This document shows positions 24,282-33,294 of a stretch of 64,000 nucleotides of DNA, piece after piece. How positions within the stretch are numbered: position 1 is the stretch's first letter; each line of letters begins with the position of its first letter. A model generated the notes under the pieces. It saw only the letters and a program-made list of their open reading frames with translations, searched no databases and had not been told where the DNA came from. Source of the DNA: Saccharopolyspora gloriosae (GTDB lineage Bacteria > Actinomycetota > Actinomycetes > Mycobacteriales > Pseudonocardiaceae); NCBI RefSeq assembly GCF_014203325.1, contig NZ_JACHIV010000001.1, forward strand, positions 4,217,501-4,281,500, written 5' to 3'. Both the position numbers and the translations under genes were made by a program.

Positions 24282-25625
24282 TTACTCAGCGCCCTTGATA
24301 TCACTACCCGGGTCGACCCTTTCGGCGGTGTCCGAAGTGTACGGTTTCTGATCCAGCGCATGCAGTGACCTGCCCGCGGAGTCAGGCATGCCCACCAGTC
24401 CGAGCACGGCGAACAGCACCAGCATCCCCATCATGATCATCGACATCCCCGCCAATCCGAACGAAGAAACGATCATGAGCGGAACGAGGAAGCTCCAGAT
24501 TCCGAGCACGATGCGAGCGAAGGCGAACGTGATCCCCTGCGCGGTCGCGCGCAGCATCGTCGGGAACATCTCCTGCGACCACAACTTGTAGAACGATTCT
24601 CCCGCGAACGCCGCACCGATCCCGAACAGCGCCACGTTCGCGATCGCCACCCCCACCCCGATCGGCAGGAACGCGAAGCAGGCGAACGCGGCGATCTGCA
24701 GCACCGCCCCGAACGCGAACAGCGGCCTGCGGCGGGAGCCATCGGCCATCGGCATGAACACCAGTGCCACCGCCAGCATCGTGAGCAGGTAGTTGAACGC
24801 CTGGACGCCGACGCTCGTCGCCTGATCGACGTCACCCGTGCGCTGCAGGATGTACGGCAGGAACGCGCCGTTCGTCCCCGCCACCGTGTTCCACAACGCG
24901 TACAGACCGCCGGTGAACACCAGCGCCCGCAGGTTCCGGCCGGTGAACACGTCCCGCAGCCGCCCCGCGGCGAGCGGGTTCCCGCTGTCCACCGCGGCCT
25001 GCCGGGCCTGCTGCCACCGCGCGGACTCGACCATGCCCCGCCGCAAGTACCACGTGACCACGGCGACGACGAACAAGTGCGCGAACACGATCCGGACGCC
25101 CAGCAACCCCAACGGTGCCAACGCGAACGCGAGCAGCAAGGTCACCATCGGCCCCAGGCTCCAAGCGACCTGGGTGACACCGATCAACCTGCCCCGCGCG
25201 CGACTCGGCGCGAACTCGGCGACCAGCGCCAGCGAAGTCGGCAGATCGGCTCCGACGGCCAGTCCCACGATGACGTAACCGATGAACAACATCGGCAGGT
25301 TCACCGCGCACACGATCCACACGATGCCGAAGGCGAACACCAGCAGATCCCACGCGTACACGCGCTTGCGGCCGAACCTGTCCCCGAGCCTGCCCCCGAT
25401 CAGCGCGCCGATCGCAGCGGAGATCGCGTTGGAGCTGAACGCGGTGAGCATGCCCACCGCGGTCGAACCCAACCCGAGATACGCCTCCCACAGCGGCAGG
25501 CCCGCCGCCGCGGCGACGATCGAACCCGCATCGATGTAAGAGGCCATCGAGGCCAACGCCGTCCACTTCCACTGCGTGCGAGTAGGACTCGCGTCGGCCG
25601 CCCCAGAAGACCCGGTGCTGTTCAT
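24282..25625 (-). CDS. MFS transporter, sugar/metabolite type
   Basis: A twelve-segment major facilitator, 447 residues. It carries a first-half loop GGRLGDRFGRKRVYAWD and the motif ADLPTSLALVAEFAPSRARGRLIG, which resembles the SP/metabolite:H+ symporter branch (proton-coupled sugar or polyol importers). The C-terminal tail is short and charged. The start is ATG 25625 with a weak GGGAGC; an upstream ATG at 25676 is less likely. It lies 260 bp after a LacI-type regulator of the same direction, so its substrate is probably the regulator's ligand. The 25626-25885 gap contains a TTCGGTAACACG-type stretch that could be an operator, but symmetry is weak. Confidence 0.82.
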   Translation of the reverse strand: MNSTGSSGAADASPTRTQWKWTALASMASYIDAGSIVAAAAGLPLWEAYLGLGSTAVGMLTAFSSNAISAAIGALIGGRLGDRFGRKRVYAWDLLVFAFGIVWIVCAVNLPMLFIGYVIVGLAVGADLPTSLALVAEFAPSRARGRLIGVTQVAWSLGPMVTLLLAFALAPLGLLGVRIVFAHLFVVAVVTWYLRRGMVESARWQQARQAAVDSGNPLAAGRLRDVFTGRNLRALVFTGGLYALWNTVAGTNGAFLPYILQRTGDVDQATSVGVQAFNYLLTMLAVALVFMPMADGSRRRPLFAFGAVLQIAAFACFAFLPIGVGVAIANVALFGIGAAFAGESFYKLWSQEMFPTMLRATAQGITFAFARIVLGIWSFLVPLMIVSSFGLAGMSMIMMGMLVLFAVLGLVGMPDSAGRSLHALDQKPYTSDTAERVDPGSDIKGAE

Positions 25626-25885
25626 CGAAGCGCGCTCCCGTCGTCCGCCGTCCGGATGCCGCGCGAACTCGCCCACGCCCCGCCGGGCCTCCGGTGGTGC
25701 GAGAGGAGGCGAGCGGGGCCGAGCACCGGCCGCGCGGTCGACGTGCGACCGAGCAGCGATCCCCTCGGCCGGAACACCGATGGGAACGTGTTACCGAAAC
25801 GGCGTCGGCGCGAGAAGCCCCCGTCCGGGCGTTCCAGGACACCGGATGGGCGCATCCACGCCGGAAGTGTCCGGTTGGGACGGAT

Positions 25886-26902
25886 TCAGCGGGACGCCGG
25901 CAAGCTGGAGCGCCGCACCACCAGCTCCGGTTCGTAGATCACCTGCTGGTGCACGTGCCCGGCCGCGGTATCGCGATCGGTCTCGGCCAGCACCAGCTCG
26001 GCGGCCTTGCGCCCGATGCGGAACGCGGGCTGGCGCACCGAAGTCAGCGGCACCGCCGCCGCCGCGGCGAACTCGATGTCGTCGTAACCGACCAGCGCGA
26101 TGTCCTCCGGCACCCGGATCCCCGCCGCGAACAACGACTGCAGCAGCCCCAGCGCGAGCAGATCGTTCGCGCAGAACACCGCAGTCGGCCGGGACCGCAA
26201 CCCCAGCAACCGGGCACCCGCGTCCCGCCCGGAAGCCACATCCAGCGCGGGCACCTCCAGCACGTTCAGCGCGTCCTCGTCCACACCCGCCTCCCGCAGC
26301 GCGGCCAGCGCGCCGGTCCGCCGATCGAGGCACTGCGTCAACGAAGCGGGCCCGCTGACGTAACCGATCCGCCGATGCCCCTGCTCGACGAGGTGGCGCA
26401 CCGCGAGCGCGCCGCCCGCCACGTCGTCCACCGCGACCGAACAAGCCTGCTCGCTGCCGACCTTCCGGTCCACCAGCACCGAAGGAATCCCCTGCCGCCG
26501 CAAGGAATCCAGATTGGCACCGCCGACATCGGCAGGAGTCACCAGCACACCGCGCACCCGCTGCTCCGCGAACAACGACAAGTACAGCGCCTCGGCCTCC
26601 GGGTCCTGCCCCGAATTGCACAACATCACGCCGATCCCCTCCGCACGCGCCGCCGCCTCCACACCCCGGGCGACATCGACGAAGAACGGATTCCCCATGT
26701 CCAGCACGAGCAGCGCGATGATGCGGCTGTGCCCCGCGCGGAGCTGACGAGCGGACTCGCTGCGGACGTAACCGAGCTCATCGATCACCGACAACACCCG
26801 CGCCCTGGTGGTGACCGAAACCCGGTCCGGGCGGTTGAGCGCGTTGGACACGGTGGCCACCGAGACTCCGGCGCGTTCGGCGACGTCCTTGATGCTGACC
26901 AT
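25886..26902 (-). CDS. LacI-family transcriptional regulator
   Basis: A 338-residue regulator with an N-terminal helix-turn-helix (SIKDVAERAGVSVATVSNALN) and hinge, followed by a periplasmic-binding-protein-like sensor domain (IIALLVLDMGNPFFVDVARGVEAAA, DRRTGALAALREAG, CANDLLALGLLQ, VGYDDIEFA). It probably represses the downstream MFS transporter gene and itself. It starts at ATG 26902. Immediately upstream (26943-27519) lies a long repeat-rich non-coding tract that must contain its promoter, but no clear -35/-10 pair was found. Confidence 0.92.
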   Translation of the reverse strand: MVSIKDVAERAGVSVATVSNALNRPDRVSVTTRARVLSVIDELGYVRSESARQLRAGHSRIIALLVLDMGNPFFVDVARGVEAAARAEGIGVMLCNSGQDPEAEALYLSLFAEQRVRGVLVTPADVGGANLDSLRRQGIPSVLVDRKVGSEQACSVAVDDVAGGALAVRHLVEQGHRRIGYVSGPASLTQCLDRRTGALAALREAGVDEDALNVLEVPALDVASGRDAGARLLGLRSRPTAVFCANDLLALGLLQSLFAAGIRVPEDIALVGYDDIEFAAAAAVPLTSVRQPAFRIGRKAAELVLAETDRDTAAGHVHQQVIYEPELVVRRSSLPASR

Positions 26903-26942
26903 GACACCAGGGTGCCCCCCACCGCTTTCCACCGCCGAAGTG

Positions 26943-27060
26943 GGCTTTGCGTTGGGAGTGGGGTGGCTTTGGAGGCGAGTTCGGCTTGGCGTGTGGGGCG
27001 GGTTTTGGAGCCGGGTTCGGCTTGGCGTGGGGCGTCGGGTTGTAGAGCCTTCCCCGGCTT
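26943..27060 (+). repeat. G/T-rich imperfect tandem repeat next to copy D
   Basis: An unusually G/T-skewed stretch in which GTTCGGCTTGGCGTG recurs (about 26977 and 27015), with related GGGTTTTGGAG and GAGTTCGG blocks between the copies. No coding character is seen. It abuts repeat copy D and lies in the promoter region of the LacI gene. Confidence 0.5.
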
Positions 27061-27129
27061 GGGCGTGTGGTTTCGGTGGTGCGTGGAAGGTCGGGTTTCA
27101 GGATTGCTTCCACGGCTGGTGTTGCTGGG

Positions 27130-27280
27130 GTGTCCGGGTAGCGGAACCTCAGTCGGTCTCTCGCTGCGGGATCTTTTTCCCAAGTGGCTCCGCCACGAGG
27201 GAAAAAGCTGTCCTCGCGAGAGACCGACTGAGAACCCGCCGGTGGTCGGCTTTGTGACGTGGGCTATTCGCTGCGCGAAT
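27130..27280 (+). repeat. Palindromic intergenic repeat, copy D (type 1)
   Basis: Perfectly complementary 17-nt outer arms (27148-27164, 27216-27232) with variable core TCGGTCT. Inner stem CTTTTTCCC/GGGAAAAAG at 27173-27181 and 27199-27207, and apical GTGGC-tcc-GCCAC. The tail includes ATTCGC-tgc-GCGAAT at 27266-27280. It lies downstream of the XRE regulator gene and upstream of the LacI gene, both leftward. Confidence 0.9.
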
Positions 27281-27430
27281 ACAGGCACGGCCTACGGCCG
27301 CAAAGCAGGCTGGCTTCGCCGCCCACTGCACGGCTTCGCCGCGGGGCACGGCCTTTGGCCGCGAAGCAGGCGGGGCTCTCGCCCGCCCGAGGCACGGCCT
27401 TCGGCCGCAGGGCCACGGCCTTCGGCCGTA
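27281..27430 (+). repeat. Mini-hairpin array attached to copy D
   Basis: A run of short stem-loops with stems CGGCC/GGCCG or CGGC/GCCG and three-base loops: TAC (27288-27300), TTC (27331-27341), TTT (27349-27361), TTC (27395-27407) and TTC (27416-27428). Most are introduced by GGCA or GCA. Loops vary while stems persist. The unit closely resembles a C-TTCG-G tetraloop hairpin. The remaining 27431-27519 shows no feature. Confidence 0.75.
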
Positions 27431-27519
27431 CGGGGTGGGCTTTGGTTCGGGGGCTTTGCTTGCTTTTGTGGGCTTGGCTGGTGGTCCTGCTGTGGTCTGC
27501 CGGTGCTTGTCGGGGCGGG

Positions 27520-28722
27520 TCAGACTTTGAGGCCGAGCCAGTTGGTGAAGTGCGCGATGCTGTCGGATTTGCGGCGTTCGGCCATGGCGATGGCTCGGGC
27601 CGTTTCGCGGACCTGCGGGTGGTAGCGGGTCTGCTGCGGGGCGACGCGGCGCGCGTTGCTCAGGGCGCGCAGTGCGTTGGTGTGATCGTTGACGATCACC
27701 CAGGCTCGGGCGACGTCCTGCCAGTGGTGGCCGACCCGGTTGGCCCGCATGTCGTCGGGCAGTTGCAGCTCGGAGCCGTCGCGCGCCGCCTTGCCGGGAT
27801 CACCGCCCTCCAGCGAGACGGCCACGTCGTGGATCTCCACGTTGCCGGGACCGAAGTTCGTGTCGTAGGCGGTGGAGGACCGGCCGAGGCGTCGGCCGAT
27901 CACCCGCGCCTCCGCGATGTGCTCGCGGGCGCGGTCCAGCTCGCAATCGCGCGCGGAGATCATCGCGCCGCGCAGGTGCGCCGATCCGCGCAGCGCCAGC
28001 ACCTCCTCACTGTCCGGTCTGGACTCCAACAGGTCCAGCGAGTGCTGCACCAGACGGGTGCTGGTGTCGTACGCCGCGCACGACATCAGGATCAGCGCGC
28101 GGTGTTGCACAGCGTGAGCGGCCAACAGCGGATCATCGCTACGCTCCGCAGCAAGTTCCATCAGGTCCACGGCCTGTGTCGCAAGTGGAATCCACCCGAA
28201 CCGGTAGACCAGTTGCGCTGTGTTGCCATAGGCCTGCGCGAGGTGCCGGTACCCCCGTTCGCGACCGGAGTCGGTGCTCGCCTGGTGGATGGCGCCGGCC
28301 ATCCTGCGCAGCAACGACGGCGTCATCTCGATCGCCTGCCGGGCGCGGTCGGAGTGCCGGAGCTCCCGCGCCTTGCCCAGGTCGGCTTCGAGCTCCTCGG
28401 GCGAGCCGGGATCCAGCGGGAGCGCGTAGCGGCCTTCGGCGAACAGCGTGCGCAGTTCGGTCATCCCCGGTGGCACGCCACCGTCGTCGTCGAGCGTGCC
28501 GCGGTAGGGCTGGCCGTAGAGCTCTTCGGCCTCTATGCCCAGCGCACGGGCCACGGCCGCGACGAACGCGGGCGATCCGGGTTCACGTCCCTGTTCGACC
28601 GCTCGGAGCATGCTGATGCTGTAATTGGCCCGCTGGGCTAGGGCCTGCTGGTTGAGTCCGGCGACTTTGCGGGCCATCGCGACGCGGTCACCGAGGGCCA
28701 GTCCCTGTTCGGGCCGTGGCAC
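27520..28722 (-). CDS. XRE-family helix-turn-helix regulator with TPR-like C-terminus
   Basis: A 400-residue regulator. The N-terminal XRE HTH lies at about residues 10-70 (DRVAMARKVAGLNQQALAQRANYSISMLRAVEQG), followed by a long helical region with TPR-like repeats (YGNTAQLVYRFGWIPLATQAVDLMELAAE..., HAVQHRALILMS). This architecture is common in actinobacterial regulators of specialised metabolism or development. GTG 28722 with GAAGGAGTCCC upstream is a better start than ATG 28746. It is divergent from a small Cys-rich protein gene; the shared intergenic region contains nested repeats (28792-28828) that are probable binding sites. Confidence 0.82.
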   Translation of the reverse strand: MPRPEQGLALGDRVAMARKVAGLNQQALAQRANYSISMLRAVEQGREPGSPAFVAAVARALGIEAEELYGQPYRGTLDDDGGVPPGMTELRTLFAEGRYALPLDPGSPEELEADLGKARELRHSDRARQAIEMTPSLLRRMAGAIHQASTDSGRERGYRHLAQAYGNTAQLVYRFGWIPLATQAVDLMELAAERSDDPLLAAHAVQHRALILMSCAAYDTSTRLVQHSLDLLESRPDSEEVLALRGSAHLRGAMISARDCELDRAREHIAEARVIGRRLGRSSTAYDTNFGPGNVEIHDVAVSLEGGDPGKAARDGSELQLPDDMRANRVGHHWQDVARAWVIVNDHTNALRALSNARRVAPQQTRYHPQVRETARAIAMAERRKSDSIAHFTNWLGLKV

Positions 28723-28762
28723 GGGACTCCTTCCACGTGGGGCCATGAGACCACCAGACTAG

Positions 28763-28846
28763 GTGACACACGTTGGAGTGAGCACCTTATTGCTGCACTG
28801 TCACATAGCTGTCACTCCATAGTGCAGCACGGTCGTAACTTGACAG
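28763..28846. promoter_or_regulatory. Repeat-rich divergent regulatory region (XRE gene / small-protein gene)
   Basis: A perfect 8-bp inverted repeat, GCTGCACT (28792-28799) and AGTGCAGC (28821-28828), encloses two CTGTCAC direct repeats 11 bp apart (28798-28804, 28809-28815), one helical turn. GTGACA occurs in reverse at 28763-28768, and TTGACAG follows at about 28840. The spacing suits cooperative binding by the XRE regulator; this is inference. Confidence 0.5.
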
Positions 28847-28886
28847 GACAAGCGCTCACCCACCGCGAGCTAGTCAGGTGAGAGAC

Positions 28887-29207
28887 ATGCCTGCTTTTCA
28901 CGACTGCCAACCCGAACCCGGAACGGTGGCACTTCCCGAGATGGTCGACGCCGACCACGGGCGCCCGCCGCCCGAACCCACCGTGCTCAACGTCCGCTAC
29001 CGCGCCGGAATCGTCGGCGAACGCGCTCGCGTCGTGCACGCCGCGACCTGGACGCCGCGCGACGTGCTGATCACGTTGTGCGGGATGCCGCTGGATCCCT
29101 CGCTCGTCGAGGAATCCACGGGCATGCCGTGCATGCGCTGCATCCGGATCGCCGCCCGGCGCGCACGTCCGGACGACCCCGACCAACGCGGCATCGACGG
29201 CGGCTGA
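28887..29207 (+). CDS. Small Cys-containing protein of XRE neighbourhoods, unknown function
   Basis: A 106-residue protein without a named function. It has conserved-looking TWTPRDVLITLCGMPLD and STGMPCMRCIR segments. The three cysteines in a C...CxxC pattern near residues 65-90 could bind zinc. No signal peptide or membrane helix. AGGTGAG lies just upstream of ATG 28887; a GTG three codons earlier is the alternative. Its place, divergent from an XRE regulator and before a methyltransferase, is recurrent in actinobacteria and suggests a regulator-linked accessory protein. Confidence 0.65.
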   Translation: MPAFHDCQPEPGTVALPEMVDADHGRPPPEPTVLNVRYRAGIVGERARVVHAATWTPRDVLITLCGMPLDPSLVEESTGMPCMRCIRIAARRARPDDPDQRGIDGG

Positions 29208-29302
29208 GCGAACTCCGCGCGACCCGCCCGACCGCACCTGGTTCCGTGATCGATTCGCGACCCTCCGATGCCCTTCCTGCGGCATCCTTCGAGGGAACAT
29301 CG

Positions 29303-30124
29303 TTGATCGCGAAGAGGTGCGGATTGGGCGAGCAGGACTGGATCCCGGCTGACGTCGACATCACCAAGCCGAGCGCGGCACGGGTCTACGACGTGCTCCT
29401 CGGCGGTGGCCACAACTTCGAATCGGACCGCCGGTTCGCCCGCGAGGCCGAGCGGATCTTCCCCGGCATCGCCGCGTCCAGCCGCATCAACCGCGAATTC
29501 CTGCGCCGCGCCGTGCTGCACGCGATGGAGTCCGGGGTGCGGCAGTTCCTCGACATCGGCTCCGGCATTCCCACCGTCGGCAACGTGCACGAGATCGTGC
29601 ACGAGCTCGACCCGTCCTGCCCCGTGGTCTACGTCGACTACGAATCCGTCGCCGTGGCGCACAGCCGGCTGCTGCTCGACGACGACGCGCACGCGACGAT
29701 CGTGCAGGCCGACGCGCGCCGGCCGGACGTGATCCTGGGACATCCCGACACGCGGCGGCTGCTGGACTTCGACCAGCCGGTGATGCTGCTGATGCTGGCC
29801 CTGCTGCACTTCATCCCGGACGAGGACCACCCGGCCGAGCTCGTCGCGCGCTACCGGCGGGCCTTGGCCCCCGGCAGCATGCTCGCGATCAGCCACGCCG
29901 CCGACGAGGCCCGCCCCGAGGAGCTCGCCCAGCTGACGGCGCTGTTCGCCACCAGCACCAATCCCGCCACGCCGCGCCCGTCGCGGTGGATCGCCGACCT
30001 GTTCGGCGACTTCGAGATGGTCGAGCCGGGAGCCGGTTTCGTCTCGGAGTGGCGCCCCGACGAACGCCTCGACGAGGATGCCGTCGACTCCCTGGTCTAC
30101 GGCGGCGTGGGCGTGCTCCGCTGA
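29303..30124 (+). CDS. SAM-dependent methyltransferase (DUF574 type)
   Basis: A class I methyltransferase of the actinobacterial DUF574 family. The hallmark WIPADVDITKPSAARVYD and LLGGGHNFESDR near the N-terminus precede the SAM-binding FLDIGSGIPTVGNVHEI, the acidic strand VVYVDYESVAVAHS, and a late LALLHFIPDED. The substrate is unknown. The TTG at 29303 has GAGGGA six bases upstream and gives a family-like N-terminus (273 residues); GTG 29246 would add 19 residues but has no ribosome site. It may be co-transcribed with the small protein upstream. Confidence 0.8.
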   Translation: MIAKRCGLGEQDWIPADVDITKPSAARVYDVLLGGGHNFESDRRFAREAERIFPGIAASSRINREFLRRAVLHAMESGVRQFLDIGSGIPTVGNVHEIVHELDPSCPVVYVDYESVAVAHSRLLLDDDAHATIVQADARRPDVILGHPDTRRLLDFDQPVMLLMLALLHFIPDEDHPAELVARYRRALAPGSMLAISHAADEARPEELAQLTALFATSTNPATPRPSRWIADLFGDFEMVEPGAGFVSEWRPDERLDEDAVDSLVYGGVGVLR

Positions 30125-30330
30125 ACGGCGAACCGCGACCGATCGCCGAGTCCGGCGCGCGAGCAGCGGCCCGGACCGGCACCGGCCGTTGCGCCGTTCG
30201 CCCGAAGCCCGCCTCGGTCCGGATGGACGAACGGGTCGCGTTGCCACATTTCCCGTGGTGAGGCCGGTCGCACACCTGATTGACGGGGATGCGAGCATTC
30301 CGCGAACCGCATCGACGAAAGGTGGGTCAC

Positions 30331-31725
30331 GTGCAGGTGCTCTGGGGCGCAGCGGGCATGGTGGTGCTCTTGCTGATCGCTTTCGCGTTGTCCACCGATC
30401 GTCGGGCCATCCGGCCGCGCACCGTGTTCGGGGCGTTGGCGATCCAGCTGGTGTTCGCCTTCATCGTGCTGCGGTGGGACGCCGGCAAGCAGGCGTTGAG
30501 CGCGGTGTCCTCCGGGGTGCAGCGCGTGATCGACTCGTCGAAGGAGGGCATCGACTTCCTGCTGGGGCCGGTCATGCCGACCAACGGCGCGACGGTGGTC
30601 GCCTTCCAGGTGCTGCCGATCATCGTGTTCGTGGCCTCGCTGACGGCGGTGCTCTACCACTGGAACGTGCTGCAGTGGGTGGTGCGCGTGGTCGGTGGCG
30701 GCCTGCGCGCGGTGCTGGGCACGACGCGCGCGGAGTCGCTGAACGCGACGGCCAACATCTTCCTCGGGCAGACCGAGGCGCCGCTGGTGGTGCGCCCCTA
30801 CCTGGCGGGCATGACGCGGTCCGAGTTCTTCGCCGTCATGGTCGGCGGACTGTCCACTGTGGCCGGTTCGGTGATGGTCGGCTACGCGTTGCTGGGCGCG
30901 AACCTGGACCACCTCATCGCGGCGAGCTTCATGGCCGCCCCCGCCGGGCTGATGATGGCCAAGATCATCGTGCCGGAGACCGAGCAGGCCACCGGCGACG
31001 CCGAGCACGCCGCCGCGGCGCGCACCGAACGGCGCGGCCTGGCGGCGTGGTTCTCGAAGAACCCGAAGCCCGCCTCCTCCGCCGAGAAGCCCGCCGCCGA
31101 GAAGCCCGTCACCGAAGAGCCCGAAGCCGACACGTCCACTGTGGACACCGGCGAGCCGGAGAAGGCGGACACCGCGACGGCGGTCGACGACAGCGAAGCT
31201 CTGGAGACCAAGCCGCGCAACGTCATCGACGCCGCAGCCGCCGGTGCCTCCGACGGGTTGAAGCTCGCGCTCAACGTCGGCGCCATGCTGTTCGCGTTCG
31301 TCTCGCTGATCGCCCTGCTGAACCTGATCCTCGGCGCGTTCGGCGGCCTGGTCGGGCTGGGCGACATCACCTTCGAGCAGATCATCGGCTACGTGTTCGC
31401 CCCGGTGATGTGGCTGATCGGCGTGCCGTGGGACGACGCCGTGGTCGCGGGCGGCTTCGTCGGGCAGAAGCTGGTGCTCAACGAGTTCGTCGCCTTCAGC
31501 GACTTCGGTCCGCAGGCGGCGAGCTTCGAACCGCACACCGCCATCATCATCACCTTCGCGCTGACCGGTTTCGCGAACTTCTCGTCGCTGGCGATCCTGC
31601 TCGGCGGTCTCGGTGGCCTGGTGCCGTCCCGCCGCCCGCTGATCGCCGAGTTCGGGATGCGCGCGATCGCGGGCGGCACGCTGGCGAACCTGATGAGCGC
31701 GGCCATCGCGGGAATGCTCATCTAG
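30331..31725 (+). CDS. Concentrative nucleoside transporter (NupC/CNT) with a long acidic insertion
   Basis: A sodium- or proton-coupled nucleoside importer, 464 residues. The CNT core is clear: GALAIQLVFAFIVLRW near the start, the motif NIFLGQTEAPLVVRPYL, SEFFAVMVGGLSTVAGSVM, and in the second half VPWDDAVVAGGFVGQKLVLNEFVAF and ITFALTGFANFSS. Between the two halves, about residues 230-295, is a hydrophilic Ala/Pro/Glu/Lys-rich segment (many EKP and TEEPEAD elements) not typical of NupC. The start is GTG 30331, with AAAGGTGGG upstream. Its ATP-independent transport role is secure; the insertion's role is unknown. Confidence 0.9.
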   Translation: MQVLWGAAGMVVLLLIAFALSTDRRAIRPRTVFGALAIQLVFAFIVLRWDAGKQALSAVSSGVQRVIDSSKEGIDFLLGPVMPTNGATVVAFQVLPIIVFVASLTAVLYHWNVLQWVVRVVGGGLRAVLGTTRAESLNATANIFLGQTEAPLVVRPYLAGMTRSEFFAVMVGGLSTVAGSVMVGYALLGANLDHLIAASFMAAPAGLMMAKIIVPETEQATGDAEHAAAARTERRGLAAWFSKNPKPASSAEKPAAEKPVTEEPEADTSTVDTGEPEKADTATAVDDSEALETKPRNVIDAAAAGASDGLKLALNVGAMLFAFVSLIALLNLILGAFGGLVGLGDITFEQIIGYVFAPVMWLIGVPWDDAVVAGGFVGQKLVLNEFVAFSDFGPQAASFEPHTAIIITFALTGFANFSSLAILLGGLGGLVPSRRPLIAEFGMRAIAGGTLANLMSAAIAGMLI

Positions 31726-31779
31726 CGCGAGTCGCACGGCCGCGGACGACCCGCCGCCGGATCCCGGTGAACGCCTCCG

Positions 31780-33276
31780 CTACCCGGTCACTCGGGGAGC
31801 GGGGGCGTTCAGCTTCGGCAGCAGGTAGGACCGGAGACCGGCGAGGTCTCCGGCGTCGCCGCACCAGCCGAGGTAGCCGTCCGGCCTGATCAGGAACAGG
31901 GCGGCGGCGCCCACTCCGTATCCGGTGCGGGCGTGGCCGTGGACGTCCACGACGTCACCGGGGCGCCCCGCTCCGCGCACGACGGCGTGCACGTCCAAGT
32001 CGGCGATGCCCGGATCGCCGAGCGAGCCGCCGAAGTCCAGCAGCGTCCACCGCGTTCCGCCGAACAGCTCGAAGAGCCGGACCGCGGCACCGTCGCGCTC
32101 GCACGGCGCGTCCGGCGCCCGGTCGCCCGCGCGGAGCGGGCCGGGCTCGCCGCGCTCCTCCGCCGACAGCGGACCTCCCCGGTAGTGCAGTCCGAGCTGG
32201 TTCAGCTCGGGACCGCGCACGTGCGCTTCGGAATCGTCCTCGCGCAGCAGGTCCAGCAGCCGCCCGCTCAGCTCCAGCACTCCCCGGGCCACCGGGCGCC
32301 GCTCGGCCTCGTAGGTCTCCAGCAACGCCGGGTCCGCGCCGCGCAGCACGGCGGCGATCTTCCAGCCCAGGTTGTAGGCGTCCTGCACCCCGGTGTTCAT
32401 GCCCTGCCCACCGGTGGGCGGGCAGACGTGCGCCGCGTCGCCGGCGATCAGCACCCGGCCGTCCCGGTAGCGCTCGGCGAGGCGCGCGTTGGCCCGCCAG
32501 GTCGAGTTCCAGTGCACCTCGTGCACCCGCACGTCGAGCCCGCTGGCCCACCGGAGCCGTTCCTGCAGCGCGCTGGGAGTCGCGGTGATGTCGTCGCGGG
32601 ACGTGGTCACGGTGAACAGCTCCGTCCCGGCCAGCGGTTGCGCGGACACCATCTCCCCGCCCCGCGACCAGGCCAGCGCCCGGTCGCGGTCGAGGCCGCT
32701 GAGCCGGACGTCGGCGATCAGCGCCCCGGTCGTCTCGTCGGTTTCGCCGTGGAAGCCGATGCCGAGGGCGCGCCGCACGGTGCTGCCGCCGCCGTCGGCT
32801 CCGACGAGGTAGTGCGCTCGGAGTTCGGTGCCGTCGGCGAGCACCGCGGTGACGTGCCGATCGCCCTGGTGGAACTCGCGCAGTTCGACTCCGAGCTCGA
32901 CCTGGCCGCCGTACCCGGCGAGCGCCTTGCGCAGGATCTCCTCGGTGCGGAACTGCGGGACGAACCAGGGGTCGGGGTGGGGGACGCCGGGAGCCGGGGG
33001 CGCCGGTTCGCTGGGCCTGCCCTCCCAGACCAGATCGCCGTCGTCGTACTTGCGCAGCGGGATGCCGCCGTCGCCCGCGGCACGCAGTTCGTCGAGCACG
33101 CCGAGGTCGGCGAACACCTCCAGGGTGCGCGGGTGGATCCCGTCGGCGCGCGAGCCGCCGAAGTGCTCGGTGGCCTTGTCGATGATCCGGAAGCCGATGC
33201 CGCGCCTGGCCAGTTCGCATGCCAGAACCAGGCCGGTCGGCCCGGCGCCCGCGATGAGTACTTCGGTCTCCTGCAT
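31780..33276 (-). CDS. FAD-dependent aromatic-type monooxygenase
   Basis: Class A flavoprotein hydroxylase, 498 residues. FAD-binding GAGPTG lies at 10-15, a DG motif in LVGADGGGSTVRRALGI, and the second FAD motif in VLIAGDAAHVCPPTGGQGMNTGVQDAYNLGWKI. A thioredoxin-like C-terminal domain is present, as in phenol hydroxylases and polyketide (RdmE/PgaE-like) hydroxylases. It likely hydroxylates an aromatic or polyketide compound with NAD(P)H and O2. The neighbouring divergent TetR regulator and two operators suggest substrate-inducible expression. GGAGGCGCAAC precedes ATG 33276. Confidence 0.9.
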   Translation of the reverse strand: MQETEVLIAGAGPTGLVLACELARRGIGFRIIDKATEHFGGSRADGIHPRTLEVFADLGVLDELRAAGDGGIPLRKYDDGDLVWEGRPSEPAPPAPGVPHPDPWFVPQFRTEEILRKALAGYGGQVELGVELREFHQGDRHVTAVLADGTELRAHYLVGADGGGSTVRRALGIGFHGETDETTGALIADVRLSGLDRDRALAWSRGGEMVSAQPLAGTELFTVTTSRDDITATPSALQERLRWASGLDVRVHEVHWNSTWRANARLAERYRDGRVLIAGDAAHVCPPTGGQGMNTGVQDAYNLGWKIAAVLRGADPALLETYEAERRPVARGVLELSGRLLDLLREDDSEAHVRGPELNQLGLHYRGGPLSAEERGEPGPLRAGDRAPDAPCERDGAAVRLFELFGGTRWTLLDFGGSLGDPGIADLDVHAVVRGAGRPGDVVDVHGHARTGYGVGAAALFLIRPDGYLGWCGDAGDLAGLRSYLLPKLNAPAPRVTG

Positions 33277-33294
33277 GTTGCGCCTCCATCAAGT

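Noticed and set aside
25740-25830. LacI-type operator before the MFS gene
   Set aside because: The TTCGGTAACACG stretch lacks the clean central-CG palindrome expected for LacI-family sites.
27281-27430. CRISPR-like array
   Set aside because: Repeats are short, imperfect, self-complementary and irregularly spaced, with no unique spacers and no cas genes.
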